From contig JAHNUO010000003.1 of assembly GCA_019787685.1 (NCBI GenBank), forward strand, positions 1,736,001 through 1,800,000: DNA of 64,000 nucleotides, read 5' to 3'. The notes under the pieces were generated by a model, which had not been told where the DNA came from, did not search any database, and saw only the letters and a program-made list of their open reading frames with translations. This document shows positions 47,401 through 59,290 of the stretch, one piece after another. Position 1 is the stretch's first letter; each line of letters starts with the position of its first letter. The DNA comes from Chiua virens (lineage: Eukaryota > Basidiomycota > Agaricomycetes > Boletales > Boletaceae). The position numbers were made by a program, and so were the translations under genes.

Positions 47401-48819
47401 AGGTCCTGAATGTCCTCGAAATATTTCCGCTCTTCCTCGTCCTCCCACTTGCCACCAGGCGCAATGGACATATCCTCCGAATCGTCTGCATGCATTCCAC
47501 CGGAATGTGTCCCGATCTGGATTGAGTCCGACTTCTGAGAAGCAGTTGGAAGCGCAGGCATGGGAAGATAGAGCAACTCAGAAAGACTGCAGTTGAATTG
47601 TCAATAAAAGCATAACTCGAGGGATTTTACACACCTCTGGCAACTTGCAAGAAGTTTTTCGTATCCCTTGGTCATTTTTTCGTATGCTTGTTGCCGGTCT
47701 TCAAATATCTCACCAGAACGAATGTATGCTTCATGGTTGCGACGGTCTTGCTCTTGGAGACGCTGTGCACAAACTAAGTTAGAACACAGATAATACGGTA
47801 TTAAGACATCCTAATACTTTGTGTTCCATAACCAATTTCTTGGCCACACTGTCAAAGTAGCCTTCGCACATACGCTTGAACCGATCTCGAATATCCTGCT
47901 CTACGAGTTCTTCCCCTTCGTTTAGAACGAGAGGAAGGCTTTCTTGAGTTGCAGTTGTTGTGATACAGGAGAGAGTACCGGGTTCCGCATCGCTAGGTAT
48001 TTGCTTGGGTTGCACCGGTAACAATCCGAGATAAGGGCGAGCGTATGACTTGAGGAACGTCGAAAGTAAAGGGAGAGAAGATAAAGTCGGATCATTCGAT
48101 AACTACGTTGGCATCAGTCTCAACCCTGCAACGAAGCAGGCCATGTCCTACCAGTTCTTTGACAGCCTTCATTATCCACTCGCCACCACTCTTTGTGGGA
48201 GAATCCCTTATGACGCCCACAAGAGCAAGCTCGGAACACACGCGCAGGACTGGTCGTTGGCGAGTAACTCTTGCAGTGTCCTCCTTCTCGCGTTGATCGG
48301 GAGGAAGAGCGGAGAGAGCAGCTCTTGAGGGAGAAGCGATTGCAGACGCCAACATGTTCACAAATGTGGGAGTAGATGACGTTGGAAATCGTCTATGCAG
48401 GGTGCATACAACCTGAAAAGATGTGGATGCGAACTCAAGGACCCACGATATTTGAAATGCCTCACCTCCACCGCGGCCCAGACATCCTTATCAGTCTTGC
48501 ATCGCCCAATACCATCGAGTGCAGCGCCAGAAATCTCGTCGATGTATTTCTCGAGCGACAGCGAGTCAATGTCCTTGATGATCTGGTCGCGGTTATCTGC
48601 ACCAATGGATTGGCGCATGCGCTTAATGAGCGCAGTATGTCGCTTGAGAGACGAGTCGAGTTTTGAGGACTCTACTGTTGCGATGATGAGACATGACTAG
48701 TTCCGTCATAGCAGTGACAGACCTGAGGTGTCGAGGGAGAGGTTCAATGCTTTGAGCTTCACACGCCGTGCATGGCGAACTTTCTCCTCTTCTATCTTTG
48801 ACAAAATCTGTGCATCCAT
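44484..48819 (-). CDS. upf2: UPF2/Nmd2 nonsense-mediated mRNA decay factor
   Basis: UPF2 bridges UPF1 and UPF3 in nonsense-mediated decay and has three MIF4G domains. The start MDAQILSKIEEEKVRHARRV is at 48817-48819. MIF4G-1: HTALIKRMRQSIGADNRDQI, DIDSLSLEKYIDEISGAALD and TRQRPVLRVCSELALVGVIR. MIF4G-2: an acidic linker (GGKWEDEEERKYFEDIQDLK, FVPKSFLG), then LLTALLARLPDATNRAMIDQ and VDFAFLNSKAARKRLIK. MIF4G-3: LELMKRKQSMQHFDQRQILL, LENAYYQCNPPERGPRVEKE, TPMELFIRHLIYDVLAKKTI and RLTSMKYLGELYIYRLVGSS. The tail contains the acidic UPF1-binding region (GEDSEDGEDDGERPQEQEEE) and LLIPAESALAVHTRSAQLQD then QQHLKRLVLNYEQNQEAEEL; it ends RYSG at 44484-44486. About 20 introns and roughly 1,100 residues. 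No frame break was found in the parts checked. Confidence 0.93.
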
Positions 48820-50516
48820 CTTAAAATGCACAACGAATTCAGTGGGCGATGATGTGCAAAAGGCGGTCTTCTTTGCGTGTGTTGGTTGGCGAATTCGGCA
48901 GCGGCGGGTCCCCAACAAGCTCAAGCTAAAGCGATGACCTGTTGTAAATTGCCTCTTTGGGAGTCGAGTCGAGTCACCCGGTTACTACATGCCCAGCATG
49001 ACATTTCTGGACATGGCTCAGCTGCAGGATGGCTGAAAGCACTGAAGACAGGTACAGACGTCTCAAGCTCTCTCTTGTGCAAGCATGTTCTTCACAAATG
49101 AGTCCACCATTGCCTCCTCTAACCAGCTGCAGCCATCAATCAGAGAAATGGCACTTTTTTGCATGCTTACCACACAACTGGATCTTCAATTTGTGACTAG
49201 AAAGTTACACAGTTGCTAGAATACATATCAAGATTGGCCCATAAAAATTTCAGCCTGGATCAATGGAGCAAAAAAAGTTGAGCAGCCCCTATTTGTCTGT
49301 ACACTGGAAGATGTGTAATATTACTAGGTACATTTCTATAGTGTCTGTACTAGTAGGAATGTATTGATGCCATCATATGTTCAGGCAATAGTCAGAACAG
49401 TATATATTTTTCAATGTTGCAAATTGTGTCATAGCTAGTGGTTGTTGTCTTTATTACTCTGGTGTTGCCGAAGTGGGGTAGTTCGAATTACGCTTTTTGT
49501 TGTGTTTTTTGATTGGCTGGTCGCTTCACAGTGTGACTGTGGCGAGACAGGGGTGCTCAGCGAAAAGACAGAACTCACGTCTGGCATCCAGTGGCATGTA
49601 ATCCAGCCACGCAGAACGATCGTTCGAAGGGCTTGAGGCTAACCTCTCCCGAAAATCCGCTGACAAACACCCCCAGTACTGAGTGACTGAGTACTAATTC
49701 TCGCTAAGCCTCAGTGCAGTGGAATCTTTACAACAGTTGGCGGTGTACTAGTAGTACTCGCCGCGATTGAGGTAAGGCGCCTTCTACACATGGCTCCGAG
49801 TCGGGTCCACATTTGACACGTATTTTCTACCAAACTGTATACACACAATCTCAGTTGAGCCCGCATTGCTAGCGAGAATGAATTGTCAGTGGATGCTGTG
49901 GTTTCAAGTTGTTTGGATTGTTTCAGACCCGTCAAACGGGGCCGGGGTTATCGCCGATCCACCGACGAGCGCTGGTGAATGGGTGAATGGCTTTTCTTCG
50001 GGGTAAACACTTGATCATGATTGCTTCCCTAGTAAGTGATTGGTCCTTTCAATACTGCTTCACGCTCCGGCTGCACTCACCCTGTCGTTTGTGTCGGAGT
50101 CGTCTGTTTCATCTCCGAATGTCTCTTTGCTTCAAGTTTGCACGGTCGCGGATGATCCGCGGATCAGGCGAAACAGTCGTTTATTCGCGACTACTTAGCG
50201 TAGCTGCAGTACACTCTCGAATATCTGGGTTTGGATTACACTCGACGTTACTGAATAAAAGCGGGCAATAACCGAGCGGAGCAGTCAGGGACATGCACGA
50301 GAAAGCAGCGAAGAAGAATGGCGAGTACAACCAGTGTCACTTAACTTTTTAAGTATAAGATAATAAAGTAAGTATACAACGAGGCGGCATGATCAGATAA
50401 AGCAGTGTGGAATGGGGTCAACGGACGAGATGATGGTATAACCAGAGACGAACGGAGCCTTTACATACAAAGTGCAAGTGACTGAACGATCGAATACCAC
50501 TTGATGCCCGCGGTGC
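48820..50516. other. Long A/T-richer intergenic region
   Basis: About 1.7 kb between the UPF2 start and the Mei2 stop, both on the minus strand, so it holds the Mei2 3' UTR and the UPF2 promoter. Base composition is visibly richer in A and T from about 49140 to 49460, with runs such as those near 49240 and 49400. Short frames exist, but none is convincing. I recognise no transposon end or RNA gene. Confidence 0.4.
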
Positions 50517-53408
50517 TTACTGGATATTGTTGTCATTAGTGGGATAGTTGAGTTTTCGTGGTCGCTCGTCGCCTTGAGATGGACGACTTGTGCGTTGATG
50601 AGACGTGGAAGAATTCAGGAACGTCTTTGGATATCCCGTCCCCCCATTAATACCAGGCACGAATAACGCCCCACGATTATAGGAACTCCGCTCCTTTCTA
50701 CGCATGTGGGTAGGCTTTGGGAACTCTTCCGGGAGTCCTTGTTTCGGGCCGGGATCGGAGAAGAATATCTTTGGTCGCCATTCCTCACGCTCGTCCATAA
50801 TGCACGAGTTCTTGAATTTTTCGACGAGCGCTTCTTTCCCCCTGCCAACGTCATCTTTGTTTCAGCGGCAAAAGCTTTGGGAAAAAACTCACTGATAGTT
50901 TGCATAACTCATTTGTAACACCTTCTCACTGGAATACATATTCCTGTGATAGCATAGTTTCAGATGTTGGTATGGCGATTGGCTTTTGACTTACCACTTT
51001 TCGCCCAGCGTCGCCTTCGCGAACCGTAAGAGATCTTCTACACCAATAAAGTTGACAAATGCATAGCCGACGTTGCATCCTACCGGGGGAGGTAACATCA
51101 ATACCATGAAACTCACAACAACATTATGGATTCCGTACCGTTCTGAAAGTCCATTCGCAGATAAAGGAAATCAATACGCCGAGGACAGATTTTGTTGATG
51201 TACGCAATCAGTTCTTTGTCAGTCATTTTATTAGGAATATTTTTGATCATGACCGTGGTTCGCGTGTCGAGGCCCTGTTCGATCTTTCGGATGTCCAGTT
51301 GGTTGTTCTCTGGAGGAGCCCGCGGAGAAGTCGGATACGTCGTGGGATACATGCGATTGGGGGAAGTGGCGTATGGATGATGGACTAACGGCGGAGATGC
51401 ATGCGGCGGATAAGAGTAAGGGATAGCCTGGGAAGTGGCCCCGTTATAATACCCCGGGGAGGATGGAAATGCAGACCATTGCTCTGGGAGGATGCCCGGC
51501 GCGCCCCACGCGACCCATGTACCCGTTGACGCATCCCAGCATATTGAAGAGCACATGGGCGGCATGGGCGACTGTGAAGAGACCGGGTATTGCATACCGT
51601 GAGGGAGGGAGGGAGAGACCCAGGGAGGCTGAACAGGTGGATCACCAGTGTAACGGTCAGCGTGGGCGAAATAGTCATGCACAAAATGGGGCTGAGTTCC
51701 CAAGTCGGCGGAGCCACCAGTCACCTGAGGGGCTTCGAAGGAACAGACCTGTGAATGATCAAAGCCAACGGAGTTCATGCCAACAGTTCTCGTGTAATCT
51801 GCGTCAGCCAGCCTGTGATGCGTACGGGTACGAACGGCGTCAAAAAAGAGATTGTTCGATCCACGTCTACCGAACTGATCGGAGGCGAAGGAGCCCGTGC
51901 GCTCGTGAGGGTGTTCAGTGGAGAACTCTTCGTCCGCCGTGCGCTCGACGATGTCCACGGGATAACGAGAGGAGGATTTTTGATGACCAGGGAAAAGACA
52001 ACTTGTGGCTGTTTACAACTGAGCCTGCATCCGGACCGAGGGCGTTGGTTCCTTCGTGTTCGTACGGCCTCGAATAGTCACAGGCTCCGGCGTCGTTTAG
52101 AAGAGGGAAGGGAACGCCGCTCGAGATCGTGGTCGTTTGCGACTGCGATAAGTACGTGGAAGCCGTGGGTGTCTTCGGCTCCGCGGCATGTCCCCCTCCG
52201 AGATGACCTTCCAGACCAACTAAATCTTCTTTTTCCAGATCCCGCACATTACATTCACTACCAAAGACATTGCGTCGGATGAGCCGAAGTTTCATGTTGT
52301 CAATGACATGTCCATTTAGACTTCCCCATGCTAGTTTCCCCGCACGGCTGTCGTAGTACTCGACGATGAAAAGCTGGTGAACGTACAAATAGTCAGACGC
52401 GAATCTATAGGACAGATAAATAAAACGAGAGCATTTCTATAACTGGGAAAACGAGGCAAGCATGTGCAATGACGCAAGACGTGCGCACGCATAATAAATA
52501 TATCCTCGAAAAGAAAACATACCTGATTACACTTCTCTTCATCCTCTTTCAGGAGGCGGAACGACCTGAGCTCCCCGTACTTTTCTAGCACGGCCTTGAT
52601 TTTTCCAGGCACAAGGGAGCGGACCCTGCTCCAGGCAGAATAATTCTGGTCGCGCTCTGCCACAATTCTACTGACTGAGACGCAGAAAGTTCCTTCTGTA
52701 TGCATCACGGAGGCTGACGCCCCAAGGAGCTGGGGGGGTTAAAAATACTGCGACAGGGAATACTGGGACAGACCCACCTCTAGAATGTGATCCGGGGCCA
52801 CGAACAGACAAGTCAATTCCTTCACCCAGGGACTACCAACCACGCCCCGCTCGCCGTCGGTTTTGGACTCGTGACGCGAACCATTAGTTTCTACAAGGCG
52901 TTTGACTCTCTCCGCGTCACGTATGTCGTAGAACGCGAGGATAATGGCACGTTTCTCCTGGAAGCGATAATAGATTGTCTGGATGATGTTACCAGGTTCA
53001 GAGTTGGTCCGAGCTACGGGGGAGGCGTCTGGATGCGCTGCGAGGGAGTGGAAGTGGGGACCAATTACGTCCTCGGAGATGTCGCTCGGCACATTGCCAA
53101 TCTAAAGTTCCGCTATCAGTTGGGGCAGGGGTGGAACGCAGCAAGAGAATCACAATTAAAAAACGACTTTCAACAGAATCGCCGGAAAAAGACTTTTGAG
53201 ATGGGGAGGAGGGATGGTCGTTGCTGGGAGGACTGAGGCCAGCTGAATCAGGATCTGTGCTGTCGCTTCTGAGAGAGGAGGCGGGGGTGAGAGGCGGCGT
53301 TAGATAATGCTGGTTCTTCGGCTGCTGGCGGTATGGTTTAGATGGGTGGAGGTCGCCGTCCTTTGCGGCGAGGGCGGAGGACAATTTTGCGGAGGTTAAG
53401 GATGACAT
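50517..53408 (-). CDS. mei2: Mei2-like RNA-binding protein (RRM_2)
   Basis: Mei2 proteins are RNA-binding switches of meiosis in fission yeast and have plant and fungal relatives; the C-terminal RRM is diagnostic. The start MSSLTSAKLSSALAAKDGDL is at 53406-53408, and the N-terminus is Ser/Pro-rich. RRM1 includes FHSLAAHPDASPVARTNSEP and YYRFQEKRAIILAFYDIRDA. RRM2 spans SVMHTEGTFCVSVSRIVAER, VLEKYGELRSFRLLKEDEEK, and LFIVEYYDSRAGKLAWGSLN then NMKLRLIRRN. A disordered stretch with tandem Pro/Ser/Tyr follows. The C-terminal RRM3 reads TTVMIKNIPNKMTDKELIAY, PRRIDFLYLRMDFQNG, CNVGYAFVNFIGVEDLLRFA and WNMYSSEKVLQMSYANYQGK, the canonical RRM_2. The tail ends TNDNNIQ at the TAA. About 800 residues. 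Confidence 0.9.
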
Positions 53409-54691
53409 CTGAGATGACGACTTATGTACGGTCGGCTGTGGACGCGTCAGATGAGCGTCAGAAGAAACGTTTCGCGCGCTATGTCACGTGGGAGCGGGCG
53501 GGAGTAAGAGAGAGGCGATAGAGGAGATAGATGGACGCACCGGAGATTGGGGAGAGACGGGGAAGGCTGGAGACGAGGAGGACGAGGGAGAGTGTCTGGT
53601 GCAGGATGCAATGAAGCGGTCATGATGGGGGAAAAGGATGAAGCTCGAAAAGGTGTCAGCTCACGCGAATGGTGGTTTAAGAAGGGCAAAGGTTGGAGAT
53701 AGAAAAGGAAGAATCGGGGAATTGGATAGGCTGAAGGGCGCGATTAATTTGATGGTAAGAGTTGACGTACAGAGAAGCGATGCTGCAAGAAGATAGGATC
53801 TCATGCAACTCCGCGCATGCACGCGGGACGGAGAGTATCGAGGGATTCAGAGGGAGTGCAACGGAACCATCCCCGAGACGGTGGTGATACAAGGGCTGAA
53901 AATGAACTCAGGACCAGGTACCACAAAGCGCGACCACAGCATAACGGACGATTCCAAGGCGATTTTCGGTCAGTTTACAGTCTAGAGAACTAAATGTATT
54001 AGCATGGAAGGACATCTGGCTGACGGGGTCGACGTGCCACAACGAGGCGATCCCGTCCCAGATCAGGTTTGCGATCAAAAAAACCAATCTACGCGTTCTG
54101 TCGTGCATGAAAACGGTCAGAATTCTCAGTACAATCCTCCTCCTGATTCGCTCCGTGTCGGTCGCAATACCGTTTGTGTGACGCGAAATTCCCTATAACA
54201 GTTTCATTTATCATCGGGGAAGCTCGGTCTGGTTACAAATATGCCCACCTTATGCAAGCGCACAAGCATCCCCAGGGATAGGCAATCCGATACACCCGTC
54301 TTGTTTGGAAAGACAGTTGGCGACATCAAATGAGGCAACGATCTGTCTCACGGTGTATCTTTTTTGCGAGACGTTGCTGTCCCGGAGTAGCGGGACCCGG
54401 CCAATATGGGGATTCATCGAATACCTTTTTACTTCCGGTCATAATCAGAGATAGGTCGTTCTGTCTGGATATTAGACACGTGTGGGCTACAGTGCTTGCC
54501 GGGTAATTGCCTCACCGTCCACCTGCAAACTTGAGTCTGTCGGAAATTAATACCAATCCCCCGATGTTACATGACCACTTCGCAACCTCGCTGTGAGCGG
54601 CGTTTGTCCTCAACTTCAAGTTGTACTGGCGCCACCAACACTTTGCTTAGTCAGGTATATAGACTTTGTCGACGCCGTCAGCTACAGCACA
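53409..54691. promoter_or_regulatory. Divergent upstream region of Mei2 and bS6m
   Basis: A 1.28-kb spacer between outward-facing start codons. It contains a CACGTG box at 53485-53490, 77 bp upstream of the Mei2 ATG. Minus-strand open frames at 53447-53892 lack a domain and probably belong to the Mei2 5' leader. The rest shows nothing specific. Confidence 0.4.
53485..53490. promoter_or_regulatory. CACGTG (E-box) upstream of Mei2
   Basis: A palindromic CACGTG, the core site of basic helix-loop-helix factors such as Cbf1 and Pho4, 77 bp upstream of the Mei2 ATG. Function is inferred from position alone. Confidence 0.35.
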
Positions 54692-55198
54692 ATGCCGTTC
54701 TACAAGATGCTATGCATTGCCGCCCACTTCAAGGAATATGTACGCCCCATTTGTCTCCTACGATGCTCATTCGACCCACTCACCAGTCATTTAGAAACAC
54801 ATCAAGGACCTCGTGACCATGTCTGCTCGCCATGTCATGGACAACGGCGGAGTCGTTCGGAATATCGAATATTGGGGGACGCAAACTCTACCCCAAGTTA
54901 TGAGGAGACATAAAAAAAGCCAGTCCATCGGAGAGTGAGTTTCATTTCACACTTTGCATTTCCATCTCTCATCGCGTACTGTAGCTATTGGACCATGTAC
55001 TTTGACACCTCACCGCGGACTCTCAATTCATTGGCTCTGAAACTGCGACGAGACCCTCGCGTCATACGCTGGACAATGCTCAAGCAGGGCGAAAAGGCTC
55101 AAGACGTGGTTCTTCCCAGGGAGAAAACGGTGATGAGAATGGAGTACTTGAAGCCACTCAAAGAGAACTCGTCGTGGTCAGACATTGGCTCTTTTTGA
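54692..55198 (+). CDS. mrp17: Mitochondrial ribosomal protein bS6m (Mrp17)
   Basis: bS6m is a component of the mitochondrial small ribosomal subunit. The start at 54692 reads MPFYKMLCIAAHFKEY. A GTACGC intron leads to KHIKDLVTMSARHVMDNGGV, VRNIEYWGTQTLPQVMRRHK and KSQSIGD. A second intron (GTGAGT) leads to YWTMYFDTSPRTLNSLALKL and RRDPRVIRWTMLKQGEK; the tail ends SDIGSF at the TGA 55196-55198. The beta-alpha-beta ferredoxin-like fold of S6 fits the IEYWGTQTLP and WTMYFD pair. No obvious cleavable presequence is visible, which is common for Mrp17. The length is about 130 residues, as expected. The assignment is firm. Confidence 0.9.
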
Positions 55199-55646
55199 TG
55201 TGTGCTCGCACCTTTGACAATTCATCGATCATCCCCCGATGTATTACATTCACCTAATGTCATTCAGTTGCAGGCACCTTGAATCCAGACAGCAACAGAT
55301 CTACTCTTTTACTTCACCGGTCACTGTTTCAACTTCATCGTGAACTGTTGACAAATACCAACCGGCATCTGGATTGATTGCGCTGACATGTCTGGTGCCG
55401 CTATGGTCGATTCACAGATCTCGCTCGCTGACGATGCATGCACGAGTCTGGACAGAGATCACGCAGAGGTGGATTTCATCTCGTCAACAAGCCCCACCTT
55501 CTTAAGGGTGATTTGAAACCTCGAACATTGAACGTTTGAATGTCAGTACAAAATAACCGGGTATCAATTCCCAATAATTAGCCTCATGCGAAATGTAATA
55601 CAACCCTGAATGAGGCCTGTTCAGGTTTCTGCCAGACTGCATCCTA
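55199..55646. other. Convergent intergenic region
   Basis: About 450 bp between the stop codons of bS6m (+) and the HAD hydrolase (-), so it should hold two 3' UTRs. I see no gene or repeat. Confidence 0.4.
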
Positions 55647-56669
55647 TGCTAAATTCTGCGACTTGACCCACTCGATCACTTCGTGTAAGCTGGAGACGAC
55701 CCCAACATTTCCAAGGTCTTCGTCTGCTTTCTTGTGTTCCTGGTCCCCGTCAGGGCTAGGTCGTCGGATCAGTAACGCCTGCATCCCAGCAGCCTGAGCT
55801 CCGTAATAGTCGCTTCTGATGGTTACTATCGAATCACAGAACAGAACAGAACAGACTCACCATTCTAGTTCATCACCAACATGTACAACCTGGTCGAAAC
55901 GAATCGTGCTGTCAAGGGCTTTCCCAAAGGTCCGCCGAAATATCTCTGCAGTCCGGTTTCTCGACCCCTTCCTCTTCACTCAGGACAAGAGGATGCAAAA
56001 ATGAGGATATTCCGAGGTCGGCGAGAACGAGGCCTGCGACAGTATCATTAACCGGACTGACCACTGGGCACTAAGTATACTAGGGCATACGCATTCTTGC
56101 ATCTGAATTACTAATGAGTGCTGTGCGAACGTTCATGTCCTGGAATTGACGTACTGGGATTTACGCATTAGAGATGCAGAGAAAGGGACAGTGAAAGCCC
56201 GCGACATACACACAGGGAGTGAGTCGTCGAAGAGTCTGTATCCTTGGCTGGAACTAAAGCGGTCCATGAGCTGGGACACGATTTCCTTCAGGAACGTTTC
56301 CACTGCTGCATGCAACCGTCAAGGCCCATGCGTTTTCGGTGCGGAGACAAAATGGCCGGATATGTACCTTGTGGGTTAGCACCTGCTCCTATGGCTGTCC
56401 CTTTAATGACCTCAGACCACCACTCGTGAGCACCGAGCTGGGCGCCGTACGCAGGCTTGTCCTTTTGGACCTGCTTCAGACCTGGAAGGAAATAGGTAAG
56501 ACTGCGCCACTAGACAAGCTAACGTACTAGCTTTGAATGAACGTTCGATTGCCCGTGGAGTTAGGAGACCGAGGAACGGGGCAAAGATATCCGAGTATTG
56601 GACATAGACGGGACTTCTGGGCGTAATGAGGGTATGGAGGGCATCAAAAGTGACGAGCTTGATAACCAT
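55647..56669 (-). CDS. HAD-superfamily hydrolase (HDHD3-like), with a frameshift
   Basis: Haloacid-dehalogenase-like phosphatase, resembling HDHD3. The start MVIKLVTFDALHTLITPRSP is at 56667-56669. The first motif has DALHT where catalytic HADs have DxDxT: the first Asp is present, but the second (general acid) position is Leu. Later exons give FLKEIVSQLMDRFSSSQGYR, LFDDSLP, MNVRTALISNSDARM (motif II Ser/Asn-Ser), LADLGISSFLHPLVLSEEEG and VEKP. At 55953-55954 (CC on the plus strand) the frame must lose one base to continue TAEIFRRTFGKALDSTIRFD and QVVHVGDELE (motif IV), then DYYGAQAAGMQALLIRRPSP and EVIEWVKSQNLA. One intron begins with GTGAGT followed by a CTGTT repeat. Altered motif I suggests a non-canonical or inactive enzyme. 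Confidence 0.72.
55835..55855. repeat. Short (CTGTT)n-type tandem repeat in a HAD intron
   Basis: On the plus strand the 5-nt unit ACAGA appears four times in a row (ACAGA ACAGA ACAGA ACAGA, followed by C). It lies just inside the GTGAGT donor of the HAD gene on the minus strand. It is too short to suggest function. Confidence 0.5.
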
Positions 56670-57003
56670 GTAGTGTTCTAGAAACCGTACCAACACAGGT
56701 TGTGTACATAAATAGAGGGAATGCTGCCGCGACGTTACGTGGCTGAACCTCCCGCCCTCTCCTAGCGATCGTAACTCTTTGTCTGCTCGTCCTACCACCA
56801 AAAACGCTCGCTAGCATCGTCATATCTCAGTTATCGACGACAGTTTGCGCAGTTGCGATTAGCTTTCACTTGGATGTCCGGTGTGGTGGTGGACAACAGC
56901 ACTTTCTGTTGATCTCAGACATTAGTGGCAGCACACGCCGCAGGCGTCAATCCTCGAACCTCGTTCCTCATTCCTCGTTGTCCTTTCTCTTTGAACGTTC
57001 ACC
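56670..57003. promoter_or_regulatory. Head-to-head promoter, HAD and RING genes
   Basis: The 334 bp between the two start codons must carry both promoters. There is no clear factor site. Confidence 0.4.
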
Positions 57004-58954
57004 ATGTCCAGCACACCCGCCCCAGATTCACAATCGCTCCGCCGCACCCAGTCGACGGGGGACATCCCCACGCCCACAATACCCGCTAGAGCTCGCATAT
57101 CTGTACATCGACAACGCGCTGTAGAAACAGTCCCTTCCTCCCCCGTGGCCAATCCAGAGTGAATCAGATTTTACATCGTTCTCCTATTGATCGCTGACGA
57201 TAGTCTCCAAGACCGACTTCCTGGCTCAGGCAGGCCACCCAAACCTCTAACACAGCCCAAGGAGCACCAGCACAGGCGGAATCTAGCCAGCAAAATCAGA
57301 GGACACTCTTCCAAAGGCTGAAAGAGATGTTTGGAATGGGGTCGAATGCGTCCAGGACCAGAAAGGCGTTGGTATCGCTGGTGGGAACGTTGCTGTATAA
57401 CTTCCTCCAGGTTGGTCTCCTTTATTCTAATGCATCTTCTTACACTCCCGCAATCACCAGGCTGCCGCGGTGATAGCACTTCTTAGTGCTGCTTCAGTGA
57501 TCAAGAGCCCGCAGAATCCCACGGCCGATCAAATCCATACATGCACACGGCCCCTGGTTGCCTGGAATTGCCTGTGGTTGGTGCGGCTTGCCTTGTCGTG
57601 TGGGTTGACATATTGGAACTATCGACGCATACGAGCAGCGTGAGTCCAACTTTTTCGCAATGGATCTGCTTCTGATCAACATCTAGAAGCAACGCCCAAA
57701 GAGAGGATTCCGAGTCGACGACACATCCGGGCGAGGCTTCACCCACGCGTCCTGAAGACTCGAGGAATCAGAGACAACAAGACAGAGGAGCGTCCACCAC
57801 TACCAACTCGGACGATCCCCCAGTGCCCTACAACCATATCTATGCGCGGTTCGTCAACCTATAATCCATCTAAGCTGAAACTGATTTGGCCCCAGGTTGT
57901 CCCTCTTTTTATCCATGTTCACCCTGACATGGTTTTTAACCGCACACATCCTCGAGTATACCTCAGTCAACTCATGCCGTCTTTCGGCCCCTCTTGTCTG
58001 GTGGCTTACTTTTGGGATTCTGTGTACCATGTACTTGCTCGTTCTCGAAGTCGTTCTCTTCGGTTTTCTTGTCTTCATGGTTTTGCCGTTTATCATGGTA
58101 AGTCCCACGACGATGCTTGGTCTGCGCGAAGTTGAGGTTGCCTTTTTGCAGCTCTTCTACAGCATTATATTACTTTGCCTGGGTCGACATCCACTACAGA
58201 ACCCACATTACATCAAACCCGATATCGGAAAGTTGTCCAAATCGCTCGTTGACCGCATCCCTCTTGTTATCTATATTCCGCCTCCACCCGATGACGCATC
58301 CGTGCCCATTTCCCTACCGAAACCCATTCACACCTATCCCCCAAAGCCACCTGCACCCGCACCAAGAAAAAGATTTGCATTTTTCCGAAGAAGGGCTCTG
58401 AAGAAGGACAATAATGTCACGGATGTTAAGGATCAGAGCGCGAAGGTGTCGGCCCATGATACGTTAAAAGAGCCCGAGACATGGGAGGATAACTGGGAGC
58501 AGGGTGGATATCCCTTTGTCAGGCTGGAAGGCAATCGCGCTGCGTGTGCGATTTGCTTGATGGACTTTGAAGAACCGAGAAGACTGTCTGCGGCCCCTCA
58601 AGAAGAACAGGAAGATCCTGATAAGGACAGCGCATCAGTCGCCCCGCCGTCCCTGCACAGAGATGAAGCGGTGATTCCCGTTGAAAATATCACTGAGGAA
58701 GAGCGTGACACACTGCCTCGGCTTGAAGATGCAGGAGAAGGCCCACAACCGTTACGTCTACTGGCTTGCGGCCATGTCTTCCACGTGAGTACTTTTGTAA
58801 TTTACCTCGACCATCTTTCTTCTGAAACTCCAAATAGAAAACGTGCATTGATCCCTGGTTAACTGACGTTTCTGGTCGATGTCCGGTCTGTCAGCGCCGA
58901 GTTGAGATTGATGAAGAACCACCGAAGAAATCTAAGCGGAGACGACGTGGCTGA
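57004..58954 (+). CDS. RING-H2 transmembrane E3 ubiquitin ligase
   Basis: Membrane-anchored RING-type ubiquitin ligase, related to fungal and plant multi-pass RING-H2 proteins. The start MSSTPAPDSQSLRRTQSTGD is at 57004. After a Ser/Thr-rich N-terminus (spliced NPE to PTSWLRQATQT) come transmembrane helices: LVGTLLYNFLQ then AAAVIALLSAASVIKS, LVAWNCLWLVRLALSCGLTY, LFLSMFTLTWFLTAHILEY, LVWWLTFGILCTMYLLVLEV and LFYSIILLCLG. The RING reads CAICLMDFEEPRRL, a long acidic insert, then LRLLACGHVFH, a GTGAGT intron, KTCIDPWLTDVSGRCPVC (C3H2C3). The basic tail is KKSKRRRRG. All eight zinc ligands are visible. The insert between the second and third Cys positions is unusually long (about 85 residues). 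About 530 residues. Confidence 0.85.
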
Positions 58955-59290
58955 TTCTCGAAGCGCCTTTGAGGTTCGCTTGCAAGGGGGAGATACAATA
59001 TTCAAGGTAGCAAATCGTAATGTGATATTATACATATTGGATTGGATGGACGAACCGACAGCACGTCACTCGCACCATGTATTTGCACTATCGACATTCG
59101 TTTAGGCATACACTGCCAAGTTCATGCCAGTGGTACGACTTGATGAGTTTACGTTGCCGATCGTTTCGGACCAAAGCTGGAAAGGTTCGTAGTCTCAACC
59201 CCTTTATTAGATATCTCGTCGCTTATAAATCATTCTTGCTTCCAGTGCCATGGGGCACTATCATTACTATTGCAACACATTACGTTCATA
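58955..59290. other. Intergenic region between tandem plus-strand genes
   Basis: About 340 bp between the RING gene and the DUF3533 gene. It should hold a 3' UTR and a promoter. No gene or repeat is recognised. Confidence 0.4.

Noticed and set aside
49670..49760. Possible hairpin around repeated AGTACT and GTACTAG
   Set aside because: The arms are short and do not pair perfectly.
48820..50516. Transposon remnant in the A/T-rich spacer
   Set aside because: No terminal repeats, target-site duplication or transposase-like frame could be found by eye.
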